Below, piece by piece: positions 1-11,500 of a stretch of 64,000 nt of DNA. This stretch comes from Trachythela sp. YZ-2020. Its lineage: Eukaryota; Cnidaria; Anthozoa; Malacalcyonacea; Clavulariidae. The notes under the pieces are model-generated. The model saw only the letters and a program-made list of their open reading frames with translations, did no database searches and was not told where the DNA came from. The DNA is taken from assembly GCA_016169945.1 (NCBI GenBank), contig JADLSH010000358.1:4869001-4933000 (forward strand), written 5' to 3'. Position numbers and translations under genes: made by a program. Each line of letters starts with the position of its first letter. The stretch's first letter is position 1.

Positions 1-1456
1 TTTAAAGACATCTTACCCGTTGTAGCTAGAATAATTAACCTCTCCTTGGAAAGTGGTACAATGCCTGACTCTTTGAAGATTGCTGTTGTTCAACCGTTAT
101 TAAAAAAGTACAATCTTTCCTATGAAGAATTCTGCAGTTTTCGTCCAATATCAAATTTGAAATTTGTCTCGAAATCTATTGAGAAAGCAGTTGCTGTACA
201 ATTAACTGATTATCTTACTGAAAATCATCTACATGAGAAATTCCAGTCTGCTTATAAACCTTGTCATAGTACTGAAACAGCGCTATTGAGGGTTCAAAAT
301 GATATCCTTCAAGCCCTAGATAACGGTGATTCTGTTATTCTTGTCCTACTGGATCTGTCGGCGGCTTTTGATACAGTGGATCATTTAATGTTATTAACAA
401 GACTATCGAAACGCTTTGGCATAAGGGGTCGTGTGTTGGATTGGCTTACCTCATACCTTACATCCAGGAAACAGTTTATTCGTGTTGAGGGAACTGATTC
501 GTTATTGAGTGATCTTGATTGTGGTGTACCTCAGGGATCTGTGTTGGGTCCTCTGTTGTATTCACTCTATACTGCCCCTCTCGCGGATGTGGCTAGGCGC
601 CACAATCTGCGTTTTCACTTTTTTTCTGATGATGGACAACTTTACATTGCATTCAAAACGAATGATCGTGATGATTTAATATCATCTACTTGAATTGGGA
701 AACTGGTTGATGTTGAATAAATTGAAACTAAATAGTGGCAAAACGGAGCTTATATTAGTCCATTCACGCTATCATCTGATGCCTCCCTTAAATTATATCA
801 TGGTGGGAAAGGAAAAAATTGTGCCAACTGTTTCAGCAAGAAATCTGGGGGTGATTTTTGATGAGTGGATCAAATTGGGCGAACATATTAATGGTATCTG
901 CAAGTCAGCTTACTACCATATTAGGAATATTTCAAGAATTAAGAAGTATCTACCTCGAAATTGTTTAGAAATAATTATTCATGCATTTATAACCTCAAGA
1001 TTGGATTATTGTAACTCCCTGTTGTATGGTGTACCCAAATATTTGCTTCAGAAGCTTCAGAGAGTCCAAAATACTGCAGCTCGTTTACTAACTGATACTA
1101 AGAAATCGGCACATATCACCCCAGTTCTTATCGAATTGCATTGGTTACCTGTCCAATACCGTATTCAATTCAAGATTATACTTCTTGTCTACAAAGCTGT
1201 TAATGATCTTGCTCCATCGTATCTGAAGGAACTTATGCTGTGTCGTACTTCGCAGCGTACTCTTCGATCAAATGGAAATGAATTGCTCCAGATTCCTTAT
1301 TCTAGACTAAAGACATATGGAGACAGATCGTTCTGTGTTGCTGGACCAAGATTGTGGAATGATTTACCTGTTCATCTTCGGATGTGTGAATCATTAACCA
1401 TTTTTAAGAAGTATCTTAAAACATATCTTTTTAACTTGTTTTTAAATAGTGTATGA
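1..1456 (+). pseudogene. non-LTR reverse transcriptase fragment, frameshifted
   Basis: The first base is already in an open reading frame. Recognisable reverse-transcriptase blocks in order are FRPISNL, the fingers motif SAYKPCHSTETALL, the palm motif LDLSAAFDTVDH carrying the first catalytic Asp, GVPQGSVLGPLL, and FFSDDGQLY in place of the usual YADDTQLY. A stop at 691-693 and a one-base shift at about 690-695 separate the palm from the downstream thumb/connection region (NWLMLNKLKLNSGKTEL, then HWLPVQYRIQFKI and GPRLWNDLP), which ends at 1,456. The two catalytic Asp of the SDD box remain, but Ala is Ser and the following Thr is Gly. The frameshift makes this copy non-functional as read. No endonuclease is in the window. 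The family assignment to the L2/CR1 group rests on motif resemblance. Confidence 0.85.
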
Positions 1457-1580
1457 TGTATTCTATAGTTTTAACATTCTTAACACTAGTTTTAATATTG
1501 GATTTTGTATTACTGTAAAGCGCCTAGAACAGTCTTGGTTTGTGCGCTATATAAATGTTTATTATTATTATTATTATTTA
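1..1580 (+). mobile_element. L2/CR1-type LINE, 3' part, entering from outside the window
   Basis: The element runs in from before base 1 and ends in an (ATT)n tail at 1,557-1,579. The 3' UTR has a GCGC...GCGC hairpin (1,519-1,548) just before the tail, and a similar hairpin plus ATT tail closes the minus-strand LINE at 37,648, so both belong to the same broad clade. Sequence after 1,580 matches the other copy of the duplicated segment at 19,450, which fixes the 3' boundary. The 5' boundary is not in the window. Confidence 0.85.
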
Positions 1581-1589
1581 TGACTGATG

Positions 1590-1984
1590 TCGGTACATTG
1601 AAAAGCGGGATAAAATTATAAGCAGTATATTTTTGACAATTAGACAGAAAATCAGCTGGCAGTGTCTGCATCTAATTTCTTCTTCAACTTGTTTAATAGT
1701 ACGAGGTTGTTCCTATATTGGTTCAACCTTGTTCTCAAGCTCTTCCCTGGGAACGAGGTTGATATTGCTGATATAAAATCGGTCTCCGGTTTTGGTGTTT
1801 TAATGGCTGACAATTGCTACTTGAAAGTTTCTAGCTATAGTAAGTTGAACTTGAATCGGATAAAACAGTTGGCTACTTGGCTTTGTACCTCATTCCCACT
1901 CATAATCACACAACATCTTTCAATGCGTTTAAAAAATTCGACTTTAATTTGTCTTCTATTTATGCCGTTGCTTTGTTCATAAGG
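1590..1984 (+). repeat. segmental duplication copy A, left end
   Basis: About 390 bp is clearly homologous, with small indels, to 19,455-19,845 (shared blocks include AAAGCGGGATAAAATTATAA and CTTGAATCGGATAAAACAGT). No gene is seen in it. Homology breaks at about 1,984 where a CR1-like LINE is inserted, and resumes at about 6,755. Confidence 0.8.
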
Positions 1985-2217
1985 GTTTTATCACCCCCCT
2001 GACAGCAAAGATGGCTGACGCTAATTTTTGAGCTAGACCAAAATCCAAAGTTTGCGCACTATTCTACGTGGTAAATATTACTTTTTCAATATAATTTTAC
2101 GTTTTATTTTGAGATAAACAATTTATCTCGTGTATTGGCTACTTTTGGTGTGCTAAAACGTTGATTTGAATCGAAAATTCTACGTTTAACTTCAGCGCGG
2201 TATATTCATAATTCATT

Positions 2218-5200
2218 ATGTCCCGTCGAACCCGAAATAGTCTTGCTTCCATTTCGGAGGAAGATATTGAGCATTTAGTAGCCTGAGTATCAGGCTTTCT
2301 GGGGGGGAGGAAAAATGGCCTGATACTCAGGCTAAGCATTTAGCTTTGGAATTGCCCAAAAAGACTCAGCCAAAGAAAGTAAAGAACGAAGCTGAAGTTC
2401 AAGATGTTTTGTCCGTGAAATCAAGAGAAAAATTGCGAGACGACCGAACACGTGGCCGAAAACAACAAAAAAAAGGTGAAAATCTCATCCTGTGAACATT
2501 GCACCCATCACGATCAACAGATCACAAATATAATGGACGAAATCGCGAAAATAAAAGACAATCAACAAGAAGAATCACAGCAAAACTTATTACGAGCAAC
2601 TGAACAAGAAACCAAGATACAAACATTGACGAGTGAAAATATAAAAATGGCGGCTGAAATTCAAGCTCTAAAATTCACAGTTGAAGAATTGTCCAATGAT
2701 AACAATCACATCAAACATATCCTGGACATTAAACAAAATGAATGGACAAAAATAGAGAAAAAAAATAAAGCTTTTGGCAATGCTGGACAAAATACCTCGC
2801 TGATTACGACAGAAGTAACTCAGACTCAGTGCCAAAATCCCTTCTCAATTCTCCATGACCAGGCTGATTGTATAAATGAAGAGAATTCCCAAGAAAAGCC
2901 TGAGGAAAGGAATGAAAGCAATGTGAAGTCTCAAATCCATCACCGGTGGTCGAAACAGAATCTAGGACTTGGAAGATCAAAGGAAAACCCTTCTTCCCAG
3001 AAAAAGAAACCTAGCCACCATAAACAAGAAACCAACTCCAAACCAAACCACAAGTCGGTCCTAGTAATTGGAGATTCAATGGTAAAGAATATCGACCAAA
3101 GCAAAATTGGAAGAGCAGCAAGATCCAATGCTACTTGCCACTCCTACAGTGGAGCAACTGTGGAACAGATCACAAATAAATTGGAAAGAGATGGAAATCA
3201 TGGATTTCACACGGTCATCCTTCATGTGGGAACGAATGACAAAGAACCAGAGGAAGTGGCATCAAGTATGGAAATGCTAATAAGCAAAGTGAAAACCGGT
3301 GCAAAGGAGATAGCTGTGTCTGGCGTGGTTAAAAGAAATGATGGCAGAATTTCCAACAAGAAGATAGATAAGTATAATCAACTATTGCATGATTTAAGCT
3401 ATAAACATAAAATTACTTTTATCAATAATGATTGCATAGATAAATCTTTATTAAATGGTTCTAAGCTTCATCTAAACCGTATGGGAGACCGAGCCTTAGG
3501 AAGTGCATTTTGTACTTTCCTAAAATCGAACAGAATGATAAACATCAACACGGCTTCAAGCCATAACGGAAACCATTTTTTTCGACCAACTCATGGTCGT
3601 CAGAAAGACTGGTCTGAGTCGTGTGAAACAAATAATGAAACAGAAACTAGCCTAGATTTTTTAAGCAACAATGTGAGCAGCGATTTTATGAGAACCCTTA
3701 GCTCAATTCCAAATGAAAGAGGTTTTAAAATGGCTTTTCTGAATATTGTTAGTTTACCTAAAAGGATAGATGAAATTAATTTTTCTATGTCAAATAAGTT
3801 CATTGATCTAATTGCTTTTAATGAGACACGACTTGATGCAAGTATAACAGATAATATGATTAACCTGGATGGCTATGATATTGTCAGAAAAGATAGATCA
3901 AGAAATGGTGGTGGGGTTTGTATTTACTTGCGTAGCTCCAATAAAATAAGAGATGATCTAGTTCCCTCTGAACTGGAAGCTGTTTGCATAGAAATTATTA
4001 AGCCACATAGCAAACCATTTCTGGTTACAACAGTTTATAGACCGCCCAGTGCATCATTAGAATTCTTTGATCATTTTGAAAAATTGATCAAAGCTATTGA
4101 TAATGAAAATAAAGAGATGTATGTACTTGGTGATCTGAACTGTGATATGTTAAAAACAGATAAAGATTCAAACACCCCAACAAAGAAAATTAAGTCATTG
4201 TACGAATTATATCAGTTATCACAACTGATAGATGAAGCTACACGAATTACTATGACAACCACCAGTCTAATTGATCATGTTGTTACTAATACACCAGAGA
4301 AAATGTCTGATTCTGGTGTTATTCATACGGATATAAGCGATCATAGTTTAGTATTTGCAATTAGGAAAATTTCGGTTGTAAAAAAACAGGAAAATACTGT
4401 TGAAATTAGAAACATGAAAAATTTTGATGAAGAAAAATTTGTTGCAGAACTGCTGAAACAGCACTGGGAATATGTATATTTTTTTGCTGAAGATCCAAAT
4501 GCCATGTGGGAAATTTGGAAAAAATTATTTTTAGAGGTCCTAGATAAGCATGCACCACTTCAACACAAGAAAATCAGATCAAAAAAAGTCCCTTGGATTA
4601 CAAGTGATATAAAGAAGCTATGTACAAGGGACAAGTTAAAACGAAAAGCCATTTTAAGAAATCTCGAAAATGATTGGTTAAATTATAAAACAACGAGAAA
4701 TAAAATAAATATAGAATTAAGGAATGCCAAAAAAGATTACTATTCCTCGAAAATAGCTGGTCAAAAATTCGATCCTAAAAGAGCTTGGAAAAGTATTAAC
4801 AACTTATTGGGTAGGCAAAGCAAACCAACAGTAGTAAATGAACTAAATCTAGATGACAATATTTTAACAAGTCCCGAAGATATTGCAGAGGGATTTAATG
4901 ATTATTTTTCAAACATTGGCCCTGATTTAGCTAGCAAAATTGATTCTTCAAATTACAATTTTGAAGCGTATGTTAAAAATTCTAAATCAGAGTTTGCTGC
5001 ATTCCAACCTGTTGCTGTCAGTCATGTCTGTCGTCTTTTGCTTGGGCTTTCTAGCAATAAAGCCACTGGCATTGACAAGATTTCTTGTAAAATTATTAAA
5101 ATAGCTGCACCAGCTATTTCAGATTCACTGACACTTATTTTTAATCAGGCTATTACTCTATCTACTTTTCCTGATGAATGGAAAGTAGCTAGAGTAATGC

Positions 5201-6554
5201 CTGTATAAAAATGGCCAAAGAAATATTCCAGGTAACTATAGACCAATATCAGTTTTGCCGGCCATTAGCAAAATTATGGAACGAATTCTATATGATCAAC
5301 TGTATTACTATTTAACAAAATTTGAACTTCTCAGTGATTCTCAATTTGGTTTTCGAAAATTTCACTCCACAGCTACTGCATTACTAGACTGTACAAATGA
5401 TTGGTTTATGAATTTAGACAGGAAAATGTTTAACCTAGTAGTTTTAATTGATTTAAAAAAAGCATTTGATACTGTTGATCATCAAATTCTATTGAGGAAA
5501 TTAGAGCTATATGGAATAAAAGGACACGCTCTAACTTTGCTCAAATCTTATCTCACAAACCGAAATCAGAAATGCCAAATAAAAAAAAACCCTTTCATCT
5601 GGGCGAGAAATTAAATGTGGTGTACCACAAGGCTCTATTTTGGGTCCACTATTCTTTTTGCTATATATAAATGATTTACCTCAATGTCTAAATAAAACAA
5701 AACCTCGTTTGTTTGCTGACGACACAAATCTGACAGCTTCTGGAGATTCTATAAATGACCTTGAGACTGCAGTAAATTCTGATTTAGAAAACCTTAGAAA
5801 ATGGTTAATGGCCAATAAACTTAGCCTTAATGTAGCAAAGACTGAATTCATGTTAATTGGTTCAAAATCAATGATAAAAAAGATCTCTGATTCTCATCTG
5901 AATGTTGTCATTGATAATAAACAAATTAAACAAGTTTATGAATGCAAAACTCTTGGAGTAACAGTTGACCAGCACTTATCTTGGAAAAGTAATACTGAAA
6001 ATATTTGCAAAAAAATAACTTCAGGAATCTCTGCTATTCGTCGAGTCAAACCCTTCGTTGACACAGAAACACTTATTTCCATATATAACGCTATTGTTCG
6101 CCCATACTTCGATTACTGCTGTGAAGTATGGGATGTGTTTGGTGAAACACAATCAAAACGACTTCAAAAACTCCAAAATCGAGCTGCTAGAATTATCTTG
6201 AGTATGAGCAATGACGTAGATCATTCTATTGCTTTGCGTGCATTGGGTTGGGAACCACTCCAAACAGAAAGAAAGAAGGCTAAGGCAAGAATGGTATATA
6301 AAGTATTAAATAAAATGGGCCCCAAATCACTCACAAATCTATTTCCATATAAAAGTGAGAAAACAAACTATCACCTTCGGGACATTTCAAGTGGTCTTTG
6401 TTTACCAAAACCGCGTACTAATAATATGAAAAATAGTTTCATGTATGACGGAGCAAACCTTTGGAACTCTATTCCAAAAGAAATTAGGGAAAGCAAATCA
6501 CTTTCTTCTTTTCGAAATAAAATCGCTGCTCACATCTATGTCTATGAACAATAA
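2218..6554 (+). pseudogene. CR1-like ORF1-endonuclease-reverse transcriptase, broken by four lesions
   Basis: The likely start is ATG at 2,218. A 56-bp MITE plus its target duplication (65 bp in all) interrupts the basic N-terminus, and an extra A in the run near 2,463-2,471 shifts frame before the long open stretch 2,452-5,208. That stretch encodes a coiled coil, an SGNH-esterase-like domain (VIGDSMV, HVGTND, then KLHLNRMG), an endonuclease (AFLNIVSL, FNETRLD, TVYRPP, LGDLNCD, LIDHVV, ISDHS) and the start of the reverse transcriptase. Frameshifts at about 5,205-5,215 and in an A-run at 5,581-5,589 split the remainder (YRPIS, DLKKAFDTVDH, GVPQGSILGPL, FADDTNL), which ends at 6,554. ORF1 and ORF2 regions are in one continuous frame here, unlike the usual two-ORF CR1. 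In the esterase the residue three before the catalytic His is Ser, where Asp is expected. Catalytic residues of the endonuclease and reverse transcriptase look intact. Confidence 0.85.
2279..2334. mobile_element. 56-bp MITE with 9-bp target duplication
   Basis: Perfect 17-bp terminal inverted repeats (TAGCCTGAGTATCAGGC) enclose only 22 bp. They are flanked by the exact direct repeat AGCATTTAG at 2,270-2,278 and 2,335-2,343. Removing element plus one repeat restores the reading frame across the junction. A 9-bp duplication fits Mutator-like or similar transposases, though the family is not proven. Confidence 0.85.
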
Positions 6555-6754
6555 GTATTGTAAATAATATACCCTGTAAATAGTCTACCAACTATTTTGA
6601 TACTCTATATATCTTTTAAAACTTATATATTTTGTAAATAACTCTGAATAACACTTTGTAATGTACTTTTTTTTGGCACACGCCCCTCGTGGAAATCAGC
6701 TTCGGTTGACGGGGTCAGCGTGTATAAATAAAATTTCTATCTATCTATACACAG

Positions 6755-6858
6755 TGTAAGAGAGGAAGAGCAAAGATAGGTAAATATATACAGACCACGG
6801 CCACGATGCATTGCTACATCAGTGACAGTGTGAAATTGTGAATATCAGTAATGCGGCC
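6755..6858 (+). repeat. duplication copy A, resumed after the LINE
   Basis: This stretch matches 19,862-19,950 (shared AGAGAGGAAG, AAAGATAGGTAAAT, GATGCATTGCTA and GTGACAGTGTGAA). It is interrupted again at 6,859 by an hAT-like MITE. Confidence 0.75.
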
Positions 6859-7431
6859 CAGTGTGACCAGATTCTAAAAACTAATTATGCTAAACGGAAT
6901 TCGTTTAAAATTACTTTAAAATGTTACTATTAATTTGTAAAGTTGTAAAATGAAAACATTTTAGCATTTTAAACAAGCCACAGTGCTGCTGGCATCTTTA
7001 TTCTTGCAAACTTCAGGTAAAAACCATGCAACACGAGCACAGAATAAATCTCAGTGGAAAAAATTCAACTTCAAGCACGTGCTTCAAGCCTACCCAGAGA
7101 GCCTGCTCGCAGGCTAATCCAATACAATGATGTCATAATCGTCAATCGTCAAGGTATTCAGAATGAGAAATAGAGCAAGAATACAAGACTGCGGACTAGT
7201 CTGCCTGTCTGAGCGCATTAATTTGGCTACAAATAACCAGTATTGGGGAGCTTTTTTAAACTTTCCTTCTAAAATAACATTTAAAGAGAGATGTTCTAAC
7301 ATTATGCTAAAAATATGCTGATCCTGTAAGTTTATGCTAGAATTATGCTAAATTTTCATTATGCTAATACACGTCTCCAAATGATGAAATTATGCTAAAC
7401 TAGCATAATTATGCTAAATCTGGTCACACTG
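6859..7431. mobile_element. hAT-like MITE, 8-bp target duplication, empty site in copy B
   Basis: The ends are CAGTGTGACCAGATT and its inverse AATCTGGTCACACTG. The flanks are the direct repeat ATGCGGCC (6,851-6,858 and 7,432-7,439). Copy B holds a single ATGCGGCC at about 19,956, an empty site. Subterminal regions carry repeated ATTATGCTAAA-type motifs, as expected for transposase binding sites. No transposase is encoded; an open frame on the minus strand (7,114-7,302) has no recognisable domain. Confidence 0.85.
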
Positions 7432-7580
7432 ATGCGGCCCGTTGGCATTGAGCAAGCAGCAGCCCGAGATTCGAGAATAGTTCATTTTCTTAGAATTAAT
7501 TAGAAAACCGTTAAGGAAAAGTGCGCGAAATTCCGCTAAATCAGGCTGTAAATGTATGGCCGTTGGCATTGGCATTGCAC

Positions 7581-7738
7581 CTGCCTCGTACCCAGGCGCT
7601 TAGACTTGCTCCAAGTCTGTCTCTTATAGGGGAGTATATTAGGGCGCGCGAAAATGCGGGTGGGAGGCGGGCGGCCGCCCGCATTTTCGCACCCCCCAAT
7701 AAAAACCCCTATAAGAGACAGACTTGGAGTAAGTCTAG
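7581..7738. mobile_element. palindromic insertion present only in copy A
   Basis: Inverted arms of about 50 bp (CTTAGACTTGCTCCAAGTCT ... AGACTTGGAGTAAGTCTAG) surround a GC-rich core (GGGCGGCCGCCC). The left side begins with CCTCGTACCCAGGCGC, a motif also present at 14,662, 17,564, 17,672 and 41,144. Copy B reads straight through (about 20,060). Both strands contain similar short open frames, which are products of the palindrome and not genes. Confidence 0.75.
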
Positions 7739-7914
7739 GTGTTGACCTCAGAGTCAAGTCAAGTTATTCAGGAAGTGAAAATCAACATTATATATTATTG
7801 AGAAATGCGTTTTTAAGAAGTACTTCCTGCCGTGATAAATAGTATATATTGCGTATACTTGCTGCTTTAGCAAGACTACAGCAAGTCTAAGAAGGGAAGA
7901 TCGAGCATCAAAGC

Positions 7915-8480
7915 ATGGGTAACGAGCAGAGTGAAGAGCAGACCGCTAGTGTTTGTGTAGGCGGGAGAGAATACTCCGCTGGCGTTGTAACATTGTCAAG
8001 TTCAAGAGCTACAATCGCCACGGCCGGGGCCACGGCAATGGCAGTCAATGGCAATTTTATTCTTGTACTGCTATTTACTGCTTGGTGTGAGTACATCACA
8101 AAGGTATAGTCTGTGAGTTAGTCATGTTAATATACATTGTGTATTTTTTACAAATCTTTAAACGGAGCCGACATGAATCCAAAGGCAGTATAGGCAATAT
8201 GACAAAAAAGTTAGTTTTATAGGGCCGTCTGATTAATACGATTATAGCACAGCACACACATAATGACATATATATATATAGTTTTATAGGGCCGTCTGAT
8301 TAATACGATTATAGCACAGCACACACATAATGACATATATATATATATATAGTCAAATCTGCAGACATGCATGTTTCGCCGTTCAACGGCTCGTCAGTGC
8401 AGCTTGTAACGCAGTCTAGATGCGAGTGACTTCGTATTTATACACCATACTCTTGCCCTCACCAAGCGCATGTGGTACAA

Positions 8481-8531
<51 letters not shown>

Positions 8532-11500
8532 GTTTTGATATAACGAGTATTGGGTTTAAAATCATATGCGTAGAGTGCTCGATACCGAAGCAGAGCGGGA
8601 TAGTAAACAAAAATACAAACTCGAGTTACTTCATTTGAATTTATTCACAACAAATCTGTTTCGTATGGCAAGTGGAGCCTGCCAGACTCATCTGGTGAAA
8701 ATCGCGTCTGTTCTAAATGCCCAAAGAATCCTGAAATACAATATGTCTAAAGCGTTATAAGTTGTCTGGGTAACGGTATTTTTACAGTGTGATATGAATA
8801 ATTAGTGCTAAATATAATATAATATAATTTGAGATATCCGGTTATTGGTTGCATAGCAAGTATTTCTTTCTGTGTCTGCACACAGTTAACTGTGGTCTGC
8901 ACGACGAAATAAGTTCATTTCTGGTGTTTAGTGTTCTTAGGTTTCGGTGGCATATAATAGTGAACTTTTCATGCAAGCATAGATTGCACTTTTTTGTTTT
9001 GTTCGAATAGGCCTTATGCGAACAATAGGCCTGCTGCGCATAGCAAGCGCGCACGACCACAATTCCATGCGCTAAATAAAATTTACTTCAAAACTCCCTC
9101 TCTGCACATATTAGGCTGCTGCTACGCTCGCTCGCTTCAGGCTCGCTCGCTCCGCAGCAATTATTCATATCACACTGTAAAAATACCGTTACTCAGACAA
9201 CTTATAACGCTTTAGACATACTGTATTTCAGGATTCTTTGGGCATTTAGATCAGACGCGATTTTCACCTGATGAGTGTGGCAGGCTCCACTTGCCATACG
9301 AAACAGATTTGAACGGCGAAACATGCATGTCTGCAGATTTGACTATATATGCTCCTTATTTCACTTGTGTTGTTGAGAACTCTGTGAGGTTAATTGGTGG
9401 CTGATAAGCGATAATGCAAAAGCTCACTTCCCTTGTGGTCGTTTGAGCCCTCTGGCCCCAAGAAATCCAATGCGGATTTTTGAAGTTTAAATACTGACAA
9501 CATTCTCTTATTTATACATAGTCTTATCTAATTTTATGCATACTACGATTATCGTTTTAGATTTCTATTGACAATTGTTGTAATAAGAAAAATAATTTTT
9601 TAATAATTTATTATAATCAATTGTAAACAAATTGTATTTCACACTATGTAGTGTACAAGAATATTGTGAATAAACCATCATTATTATTATTATTATTATG
9701 CAATCTCAATTTATATAAATATGTTTTTATTCCTATTTTACAATGGATATTTTTGTCTAGTCGCGTTCACATATTATTGTCAGAACAGACAGAGTCTCAG
9801 TTCTGCGCGCACTAAGACAAATATTCGAATGGCAATGAGTTGAAATGAGTTGTGCTTTACATGTAGGTGACTCGCATATCCAGCAAAGTAAGAACAGAAT
9901 GATGGAACAACGCTTTCGTTTGTAGCTTTCCAAATGCAAAATTATTTTGCGCACATGTATATATTTTTAACGCTTTTATACACTACAAAAATATGCAAAT
10001 TTCCTTGCGTGGCAGTGTCAAATTACTCATCGCAGTAAACATGGGTTTCATGTGGGAATTCCATGTGGAAGAACAATACATGGAAAATATTGATATTTTG
10101 AAATAGATGTTACAAAATTTGATGTCTTTCATGTTTCGTGATATATTTAGCTTGTCTCATCCTGCAACCTATGCTAGGGTATGCATCTACTGACAGCGCG
10201 CAAGCCACTGGGTCAATGCCAATAATTGCCGTCTACTGAATATAATTTGTGTTGCATATTTGTGTGCATGTTTGTTTCAAGAAGCTAAAGAATAATAACA
10301 GTCCCGCAGCATTCCCTACCTTGCAGGTACCCTAGTTTTATTTTTATGCAATTTGAAAAATTAAGACGTCTAGTACTAACATAATTAAATAAATACACTC
10401 ACGTCGTATATAGACCGAGCTTCCTTGTGGCAGATTCTAGGTCAATGTATCGAAATTGTAGTCAATTCCCACTCTCCTCCGCAGAGGCTGCATGTGAGCT
10501 TTAGTCATTTTAAGTGCGTTCTCGAGCATTTTCGTTAGTCTTACACGAAGTTTTGAGAAGGGTGGGGTGGGGGGGGGGGGGGGCGAAGCGTAAACATTTC
10601 CCCGCAGCACATGTATTCATTTATTAATATTTCATATAAAGTTCGTCGCCAATATTTCCAATAACATAACATACATCGTCGTCAAAAACCTTTCCAGACT
10701 CTATTTAAATTTGTGAACATTCGTATCTCATCCCCTGCGTCTATGGTCAGACCAGTTATGGAATTTAGCTGCCAAGTCTTCCATTTTGTCCTACCTTCTT
10801 ACCTGTCAAATTCTTTGGAACGGATCCAAAGGCGTGTCAATCATCTACCCACATACAAGCTATGCGGATTGCTTAGATAAATGGGGCATAATGTGACAGG
10901 CGTGTCGACACATGCGAGAAACTGTTTAATGAAATCACCTCAACACCAGTGGCTAATATGCACGATCTTATGTCATCAAGATTCTTCCCAAATTATAAAC
11001 TTAGACACTTAAGAACCTTTGTCCCCGCACAGACCAAAACAATCAGATTTAGAAACACTTTTATCCCTTCATCGGTAAAGCATATAAACGACCAAATTTG
11101 ACTTTTAGTTTAAGCAAATATTAGTTTCTAATATATCTCTGTAAATAATGTAATCTTTTTTTAGCTTATAGTTATGTACTTGTAAACCTTCACGTGTAAA
11201 TTAGAAATTAATTTTAATTACTTTTCTTTGTAAAATCTAGCACGCAATTCAGCCTTTTAGGCTGCCATGTGTTATTTTAATAAATCTATCATATGATTTT
11301 TGGTATGTGCAATATTTGGGTCACTCTAAGAAGAAACGTAATATATCTGTATCAACTTTATCAACTTTTTCACTGTCAAAGTTGCCGGATATGATGTCAT
11401 CAGATGAATTGTAAATTCATCATGGTACATGGTAGTAAAACATAATCCTAATTAGCAACCCTATTTTGTAACAGGTGAAAAAAGCCTTGGAAAATGAAGC

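Larger units (their letters stand above)
1985..6752 (+). mobile_element. nearly full-length CR1-like LINE inserted in duplication copy A
   Basis: The left boundary is where homology with the other duplicate stops after TTGTTCATAA. The right boundary follows a (TATC)n tail at 6,738-6,750, after which the duplicate sequence resumes at AGAGAGGAAG. Inside are a 5' leader of about 230 bp, an ORF1-type region with coiled coil and esterase, an apurinic-type endonuclease, a reverse transcriptase, and a 3' UTR with an ACGCCCC...GGGGTCAGCGT hairpin. Copy B (19,846-19,870) approximates the unfilled site, so the insertion is younger than the duplication. The length of about 4.77 kb is close to a complete CR1 element. 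Confidence 0.85.
8353..8805 (-). mobile_element. ribozyme-bearing Penelope-like terminal repeat or retrozyme
   Basis: Read on the minus strand, this unit contains a hammerhead with one core mutation (8,643-8,699), a (TA)n stretch, a TATAAATA box (8,435-8,442), a second complete hammerhead (8,359-8,402), and a (TA)n end. The section 8,648-8,805 is repeated in inverted orientation at 9,157-9,310. No protein is encoded. Type-I hammerheads with very short stem III are known from Penelope-like elements and metazoan retrozymes; assignment to one or the other is inference. Confidence 0.7.

Noticed and set aside
7521..7757. Similar ORFs on both strands
   Set aside because: They are created by the palindrome and have no independent support.
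8416..8638. Overlapping small ORFs with Ile-Tyr repeats
   Set aside because: They are translations of the TA microsatellite and the ribozyme element.
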